DNA from: Verrucomicrobiota bacterium
Lineage (GTDB): Bacteria; Verrucomicrobiota; Verrucomicrobiia; Chthoniobacterales; UBA10450
Length of the DNA stretch: 10,319 bases
Reading direction: 5' to 3'
NCBI GenBank assembly: GCA_003221375.1
Contig: QHRI01000157.1
Location: forward strand, 1-10,319
The notes beneath the pieces are model-generated. The model had not been told where the DNA came from, ran no database searches, and was given only the letters and a program-made list of their open reading frames with translations. Positions 6,086-10,319 of the stretch are shown in pieces. Position 1 is the first letter of the stretch. The number at the start of each line of letters is the position of its first letter. Both the position numbers and the translations under genes were made by a program.

Positions 6086-8068
6086 TCAAATTATTTCTAC
6101 CGGACATTTCGGTAGGGCTTGCAGAAAGGCGCGACCGTAGGGCCTGGTCACGATACGATTGTCGAGGATCACGATGATACCGTGATCGCTCTTTGTTCGG
6201 ATCAAGCGGCCCACGCCTTGTCGCAGTTTCAGGATTGCTTCCGGCAGCGAATATTCAGTGAACGGATCGCCGCCGCGCTCCTCTATAAGTCCGAGTTTCG
6301 CTTCGATCAACGGATGATCGGGCACGGCAAACGGTAGACGCGTAATAATCACGTTCGAAAGCGCTTCGCCGGGAACATCAACGCCCATCCAAAAACTGTC
6401 GGTGCCAAAAAGAACGCTGCGCGGTGTGGTCCTAAATTGCTCCAAGAGCTTCCCACGCGGCGCGCCGCCACCCTGCACCAGGAGATTGAATTTCTTTTGC
6501 GAAAAGAACTGCGACATTCGCTCGGCCACCTGCTGCATGCCGCGATAACTGGTGAAAAGAACGAATGCCCGTCCATCAGTCTTCTCGACAAAATGCGCGA
6601 CCCAATGTTCCAGCGCTTCCTCGTATTGAGCGTCGCGCGGATCGGGCATTTTCCTGACAATGAACATCTTCATCTGTTTCTGAAAATCGAACGGACCGCC
6701 TAGCAATGCCGGCTCGGCTTCGCCCGCCCCGATCCGTTGCCGGAAATAGGCTAGATCGCTGCGACCCACTGAGAGTGTCGCGCTGGTCATGATGCACGAA
6801 CAATTTTCGCGAAAGAGCATTCGACGCAGCACAGGCGCGATATCAATTGGCGCCGCGTCGAGGGTGAGAAATTGTGCGGTTTTTCCCGTGCGCTCCACCC
6901 AATACACATGTTCACGAGCGCTTTGCTCAAGAAACGTCGCGATTCCGGTGCGGGCCTCATGAGTCCGCCTGCCGTATTCTTGTAATTCTGCTTTTAGAAA
7001 CTCGTCGTCAGTTCGTTTTACAACTTCGGAGATCCTCGCTTGCAAGGTTGCCAGCCGACTAGTGAGTGTGTCGGGCACGACATCTGCACCACGCACACGA
7101 AATTCGCGGCCCTTCTTGAAATTGCATTTCGATTCAACCGCGGCGAAAAACTTCTCCGCGTCCTCGACCAGTTCAGCCGCGAGCCGTACGCCCTCGGCAT
7201 CGCGCAACACTGTGAACAAGCCCTTCCGGGTTCGGGAATTATAGAGTCGCTGAATCGTTGACCTTAGACCGTATTGTGAAATGCCGATCCCGATCCGCCG
7301 CGATGCGACCTGCTCGACTGTGTGCGCTTCATCCAAAATCAGAAAATCATTAGGAAAAATGAAACCGCTCTCGCGCTCCGCCTGCAACTCGGGGTCGCCG
7401 AGCAGGATGAAGAGTAGTGTGTGATTGATGACGAGAACATCGGCTGCCAGCAGACCTTTCCGCGCTTGTTGATAAAAACAGCGCGAATCCTGGCCGCACG
7501 TTTTCTGTGTGCAGATATGTGCTTCGCTACAGACCTGTATCCAAACTTTTGGATCAGGCTCCACCGACAGATCGCTGAGCGAACCGTCGCGTGTGGTCCG
7601 GGCCCATTCCGCCAGCCTGTTAAGTTCATTTTGCTCCGGTCCAGTGAAAAGCTCATTGGCCTGCTGGAATGCACGTTCCAATCGTCGCGGACAAAGGTAA
7701 TTTTGGCGCCCCTTCACCAGCGCGGCGTTGAATTCGACCGGCAGAATCTTCTTCAGAATAGGAATATCTTTGTAAAGAAGTTGCTCCTGGAGATTAATGG
7801 TGTGAGTCGAGACGATTGCTTTTTTGTGCTCCTCAATCGCCCATAAGATTGCCGGCGCGAGATAAGCGAGGGATTTGCCTACGCCGGTTCCAGCTTCGAC
7901 TACCAGATGGCGCTCTTCCTCCAGCGCCTTAGCAATGGCCGCAGCCATTTCCTGCTGTTGCGGACGGAACTCGAAATTTTTCGCCTTCGATAAGGGGCCG
8001 CTTTCCGAGAAAAATCCGCGGACACGTTCGACAAAATCACTGCCCAAACTGTCTTTCAATGCAATCAT
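6086..8068 (-). CDS. dinG: DinG/YoaA-type ATP-dependent 5'-3' DNA helicase (XPD-like, Fe-S)
   Basis: Superfamily 2 helicase related to XPD; the family unwinds forked DNA, R-loops or D-loops during repair and replication. The frame extends to 8182, but MIALKDSLG at 8068 is preferred: the extra 38 residues have no family resemblance and are encoded by repeat-rich DNA. That gives 660 residues, normal for DinG/YoaA. Seen in order: Walker A EAGTGVGKS (58-66), Fe-S cysteines Cys126 (NYLCPRR), Cys186, Cys191 and Cys197 with the C-x4-C-x5-C spacing of DinG, DEAH box (246-249), TSATLS, FVLFTSYRGMQQ, FGTDSFWMGVDVPGEAL, and QGVGRLIRT (617-625). No N-terminal exonuclease domain is present. It lies upstream of imuB in the same direction but is separated by 133 bp containing the SOS promoter. 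I saw no LexA box and no clear Shine-Dalgarno upstream of it. The gene appears intact. Confidence 0.92.
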   Translation of the reverse strand: MIALKDSLGSDFVERVRGFFSESGPLSKAKNFEFRPQQQEMAAAIAKALEEERHLVVEAGTGVGKSLAYLAPAILWAIEEHKKAIVSTHTINLQEQLLYKDIPILKKILPVEFNAALVKGRQNYLCPRRLERAFQQANELFTGPEQNELNRLAEWARTTRDGSLSDLSVEPDPKVWIQVCSEAHICTQKTCGQDSRCFYQQARKGLLAADVLVINHTLLFILLGDPELQAERESGFIFPNDFLILDEAHTVEQVASRRIGIGISQYGLRSTIQRLYNSRTRKGLFTVLRDAEGVRLAAELVEDAEKFFAAVESKCNFKKGREFRVRGADVVPDTLTSRLATLQARISEVVKRTDDEFLKAELQEYGRRTHEARTGIATFLEQSAREHVYWVERTGKTAQFLTLDAAPIDIAPVLRRMLFRENCSCIMTSATLSVGRSDLAYFRQRIGAGEAEPALLGGPFDFQKQMKMFIVRKMPDPRDAQYEEALEHWVAHFVEKTDGRAFVLFTSYRGMQQVAERMSQFFSQKKFNLLVQGGGAPRGKLLEQFRTTPRSVLFGTDSFWMGVDVPGEALSNVIITRLPFAVPDHPLIEAKLGLIEERGGDPFTEYSLPEAILKLRQGVGRLIRTKSDHGIIVILDNRIVTRPYGRAFLQALPKCPVEII

Positions 8069-8125
8069 GCCGCGTAACCAGAAATGACGAAGCACCCGCC
8101 TTCGCTCAGCTCCGGCGTGGCAGGC

Positions 8126-8250
8126 GAATGACGAATGACGAACGAAGCCCAAAGCCCGAATGACGAAGAACCGACCCGGCATTCCTTTGGCATTTGATCA
8201 TTCGTCCTTCTTTCGAGCTTCATCATTTGGATTTCGTCATTCTTCGTCTT
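8126..8250. repeat. GAATGACGAA repeat cluster in the dinG/lptG divergent gap
   Basis: The gap 8069-8313 (245 bp) separates two divergent genes and must hold their promoters, though I could not identify either with confidence. It contains GAATGACGAA three times on the plus strand (8126-8135, overlapping 8133-8142, and 8158-8167) and once inverted, TTCGTCATTC (8233-8242), with degraded neighbours such as GATCATTCGTCC. The inverted copies could pair across about 70-100 bp. The tract encodes the spurious N-terminal extension of the helicase frame and no convincing gene of its own. Confidence 0.6.
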
Positions 8251-8313
8251 GTAATTTGGCGCTCGCTACTGATTCGAGTACGGTAACGACGACCCGAAAC
8301 CATCCAAGTCGTC

Positions 8314-9453
8314 ATGAAGATCCTCGACCGATACGTCATTCGCAATTTCTTGCAGGTTTATCTTTACTGCATCGCCGGGTTCATCTCCATCTGGCTCATT
8401 TTCGACGTGAGCGATAACATTTCGACGTTCATCGATGAGCGCGTCAGTCTCCTGCTGGTCGTTCGTTACTACGCCACGCAGATTCCGCAGGTTCTGATTA
8501 TTTTACTCCCGGTTTCCCTTCTGTTGTCGCTCCTTTTCGCTCTCGGTCGAATGTCGCGCTCCAACGAAATTGTCTCCATGCTCACCGCTGGCATAAGTCT
8601 CCCACGAGTTCTGTTGCCCTTGATCGGTATGGGGCTCCTGACTGTGGGAGGCAGCATGGCGCTCAACTATTCGCTCGCTCCCCACGCGGAACTCGCCCGC
8701 AAAAATTTTCTTTCCGAAGCGCAGGCCCGTCCCAGTCGGTATGTCCAGGGGCAAATTTTCCGTAACCGAACCGATTTGCGCACGTGGTTCATTCAAAATT
8801 TCCTTCCCCGGGGCAACACATTCAACAACGTTCAGGTTCTTCAACAGGACACGAACGACAATATCGTTACAAATTACGTCGCGAGTCGTGCGACCTACCG
8901 TTCCGAAACCAAAACCTGGGATTTGGAGAACGTGAAGGTTGTTCACTATGATCACGCGGGAAATATCGTTGACGAACAGATTTATCCTTCGCTCAAGCTC
9001 GAACACTGGAGTGAAACTCCGTTCCGGCTCGGCAGCGCAAATGAACACGCAGAATTTCTAAGCCTGCCGGAATTACGAGAGTATTTGCATTTCAACGCGG
9101 ATTTCCCCGCTACGCTGCTCGCGCCGTTTCGCACCCATTTTCAGTATCGGTTTGCTCTGCCGTGGACCTGTCTAGTTGTTGTCTGCATTGCTGCGCCGCT
9201 CGGAATCGGTTATTCGCGACGGGGTGTGTTATCCAGTGTCGCCGCTGCGGTTTTTCTGGTCTTTGCGATGAATTTTTTGGTGCACCTGTTTCTCGCGCTT
9301 GGCGAGGGTGACCGTGTTTCTCCCTGGGTGGCGGCGTGGGCGCCGAACCTCCTTTTCGCTGCGATCGGCCTCTATCTGCTTTATCTGCGCGCGTCCAACC
9401 GCGAGCCGCCAAGTCTTCATCTTTTCGCCACGCGCCGTATAGTAACACGATGA
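8314..9453 (+). CDS. lptG: LptF/LptG-family lipopolysaccharide export permease
   Basis: Inner-membrane subunit of the LptB2FG ABC transporter, which extracts LPS from the inner membrane and passes it to the periplasmic Lpt bridge. The 379-aa length fits the YjgP/YjgQ family (about 360). The N-terminus ILDRYVIRNFL, then TM1 (~12-31), TM2 (~56-77) followed by the family motif GRMSRSNEIVSMLTAGIS, TM3 (~98-119), a periplasmic beta-rich domain (~125-270), and TM4-TM6 (~279-299, 307-329, 338-358) are all visible. LDRY at the start and TKTWDLENV in the periplasmic domain look more like LptG than LptF, but the choice is not firm. Its usual partner permease is not in the window. The stop overlaps the next start by ATGA, so the two are probably co-transcribed. 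It implies an LPS-bearing diderm envelope. Confidence 0.9.
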   Translation: MKILDRYVIRNFLQVYLYCIAGFISIWLIFDVSDNISTFIDERVSLLLVVRYYATQIPQVLIILLPVSLLLSLLFALGRMSRSNEIVSMLTAGISLPRVLLPLIGMGLLTVGGSMALNYSLAPHAELARKNFLSEAQARPSRYVQGQIFRNRTDLRTWFIQNFLPRGNTFNNVQVLQQDTNDNIVTNYVASRATYRSETKTWDLENVKVVHYDHAGNIVDEQIYPSLKLEHWSETPFRLGSANEHAEFLSLPELREYLHFNADFPATLLAPFRTHFQYRFALPWTCLVVVCIAAPLGIGYSRRGVLSSVAAAVFLVFAMNFLVHLFLALGEGDRVSPWVAAWAPNLLFAAIGLYLLYLRASNREPPSLHLFATRRIVTR

Positions 9454-9959
9454 CCCCGCTACCAAACGAATGGGCAATCACACATCGGGCAGACGCTTGC
9501 GCCGTAACGCATCGGCCGTTTGTTGCCGGAGAATATTTCTACACCCTGCTTTATCACGGCGCTGATGGCTATCGCCGCGAGGATTTGAGTGAACAAGCCT
9601 GGCAAAATCGAAACGAAAACATTCAACCATTTTCATTTTGGAAATCGCGCTACGAGCCATTGCCGCCGAAGCCGCAGGAGGCTCTGCCGAGGGAAAACGC
9701 GGAACAACTCTTTCGCCGTTTAGTTGCATCCAAAAACCCGCCTGCGAATGCTTGCTACGTCCTGGCCGTGATGCTGGAGCGCAAGCGCGTTTTGAAACAA
9801 GTGAAGACGGAAAAGAATACCAATGGGCGTGTTTTGATCTACGAACACGGCGCAACCGGCGATGTATTCATCGTACCCGATCCACAATTGCGACTCGACG
9901 AGCTAGAAAACGTGCAAAACGAAGTGGCGCACCTGCTCCAAACCGCGGCACATAGTTGA
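9450..9959 (+). CDS. Uncharacterised conserved-looking protein, 169 aa
   Basis: I do not recognise a named family. The start is taken at 9450, where ATGA overlaps the permease stop; the frame is open back to 9336, but those codons lie inside the permease gene. Visible features: CAVTHRPFVAGE (17-28), reminiscent of a small domain describing a 'target of formatting' but without a complete metal-binding set; YTLLYHGADGYRREDLSEQAW (31-51); FSFWKSRYEPLPPKP (61-75); a hydrophobic-then-basic helix YVLAVMLERKRVLKQV (103-118); and VFIVPDPQLRLDELENVQNEVAHLL (139-163). No signal peptide or membrane span is evident, so it is probably cytosolic. Translational coupling to the permease and a 9-bp gap to the dihydrouridine synthase suggest one operon. 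The mix of aromatic and charged residues and normal codon use argue it is a real gene. Confidence 0.8.
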   Translation: MTPLPNEWAITHRADACAVTHRPFVAGEYFYTLLYHGADGYRREDLSEQAWQNRNENIQPFSFWKSRYEPLPPKPQEALPRENAEQLFRRLVASKNPPANACYVLAVMLERKRVLKQVKTEKNTNGRVLIYEHGATGDVFIVPDPQLRLDELENVQNEVAHLLQTAAHS

Positions 9960-9968
9960 AAGATCGAC

Positions 9969-10319
9969 ATGCTTCTCCCCTGGTTTTTCGAACAATTTCC
10001 TCTTTACCTCGCGCCGATGGCCGGGGTGTCGGACAAAATTTTTCGGCAACTCTGCAAAGAATATGGCGCTGACGTTCTCACGACCGAATTCGTTTCTGCC
10101 GATGGAATTTTCCACCGCAATGCGCGGACGCGGGAATACCTGGATTTTGATGAGATCGAACGGCCAATCGGTGTACAACTCTTCGGTGCCGACGCCAAGC
10201 ACATGGCGGAAGCGGCGTGCCAGGTCATTGATTGGGTGCGTCCAGATTTCATTGATCTGAACTTTCGTTGTTCTGTCAAAAAAGTAGTCTCCAGAAATGG
10301 CGGCTCCGCATTGTTAAAA
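9969..10319 (+). CDS. dus: tRNA-dihydrouridine synthase (DusB-like), 3' end outside the window
   Basis: FMN-dependent enzyme that reduces uridines in the tRNA D-loop to dihydrouridine. The first 117 residues are present, starting at ATG 9969, nine bases after the preceding stop. Family motifs: FMN-site APMAGVSDKIFRQLC (15-29), TEFVSADGI (39-47), ERPIGVQLFGAD (64-75), PDFIDLNF (92-99), KKVVSRNGGSALLK (104-117). The expected catalytic Cys is Cys101, but the near-invariant NFGCP(V) reads NFRCSV here: Arg at 100 (codon 10266-10268) and Ser at 102 (10272-10274). The frame is open to the window edge. The upstream spacing suggests co-transcription with the 169-aa gene. No strong Shine-Dalgarno is present, only GAAAGA. 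Confidence 0.92.
   Translation, partial: MLLPWFFEQFPLYLAPMAGVSDKIFRQLCKEYGADVLTTEFVSADGIFHRNARTREYLDFDEIERPIGVQLFGADAKHMAEAACQVIDWVRPDFIDLNFRCSVKKVVSRNGGSALLK

Noticed and set aside
8069..8182. A 38-residue N-terminal extension of the helicase
   Set aside because: The residues are basic and aromatic with no family match, and are encoded by GAATGACGAA repeat DNA; MIALKDSLG at 8068 fits DinG/YoaA length.
8126..8250. CRISPR array
   Set aside because: The 10-mer copies overlap, are irregularly spaced and lack unique spacers; no cas gene is present.
8069..8313. A LexA site controlling dinG
   Set aside because: I looked for TGTTC-N4-GAACA on both strands in the divergent gap and found none.
9336..9449. 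Longer start for the 169-aa protein
   Set aside because: It lies wholly within the permease coding region in another frame; the ATGA overlap at 9450 is the typical coupled start.

Overview
The window looks like a chromosomal segment from a soil-type Verrucomicrobium (possibly Chthoniobacterales). Two things suggest this: a perfect 14-bp match to the published verrucomicrobial LexA motif (TGTTC-N4-GAACA), and several families of dispersed palindromic repeats of a kind I associate with that phylum. The lineage call is an inference, since there is no rRNA or marker gene to confirm it.

Layout. A 6-phosphogluconate dehydrogenase gene (gnd, +) enters at the left edge, missing only the first base of its start codon. 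It converges on a minus-strand SOS mutagenesis cassette of dnaE2 (1565-4847) and a shortened imuB (4966-5952). The 80-bp gap between gnd and dnaE2 is almost filled by one inverted repeat. Upstream of imuB lie a LexA operator overlapping a TATAAT box, a palindromic repeat, and a minus-strand DinG-type helicase (6086-8068). A 245-bp divergent gap rich in GAATGACGAA repeats follows. Then comes a plus-strand group: an LptF/LptG-family LPS-export permease, a 169-aa uncharacterised protein overlapping it by ATGA, and a tRNA-dihydrouridine synthase cut off by the right edge.

The unusual part is 1565-6065. imuB lacks the whole N-terminal Y-family polymerase-like region but keeps the helix-hairpin-helix, a QFGLF beta-clamp motif and the C-terminal tail. 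No imuA is present, and the LexA-controlled promoter lies directly in front of this short gene. dnaE2 keeps all three catalytic aspartates, but its PHP domain is broken by a frame change at a 7-bp tandem duplication, and about two dozen family residues are missing at the same place. Three palindromic elements lie in frame inside dnaE2, one inside imuB, and two more between genes. I found none inside gnd, dinG, the permease or the 169-aa gene. This fits either a reduced, scaffold-only mutasome or a cassette in decay; the sequence alone does not decide between them. No tRNA, rRNA, CRISPR array, insertion sequence or phage gene was seen, and no gene-free stretch exceeds 300 bases.
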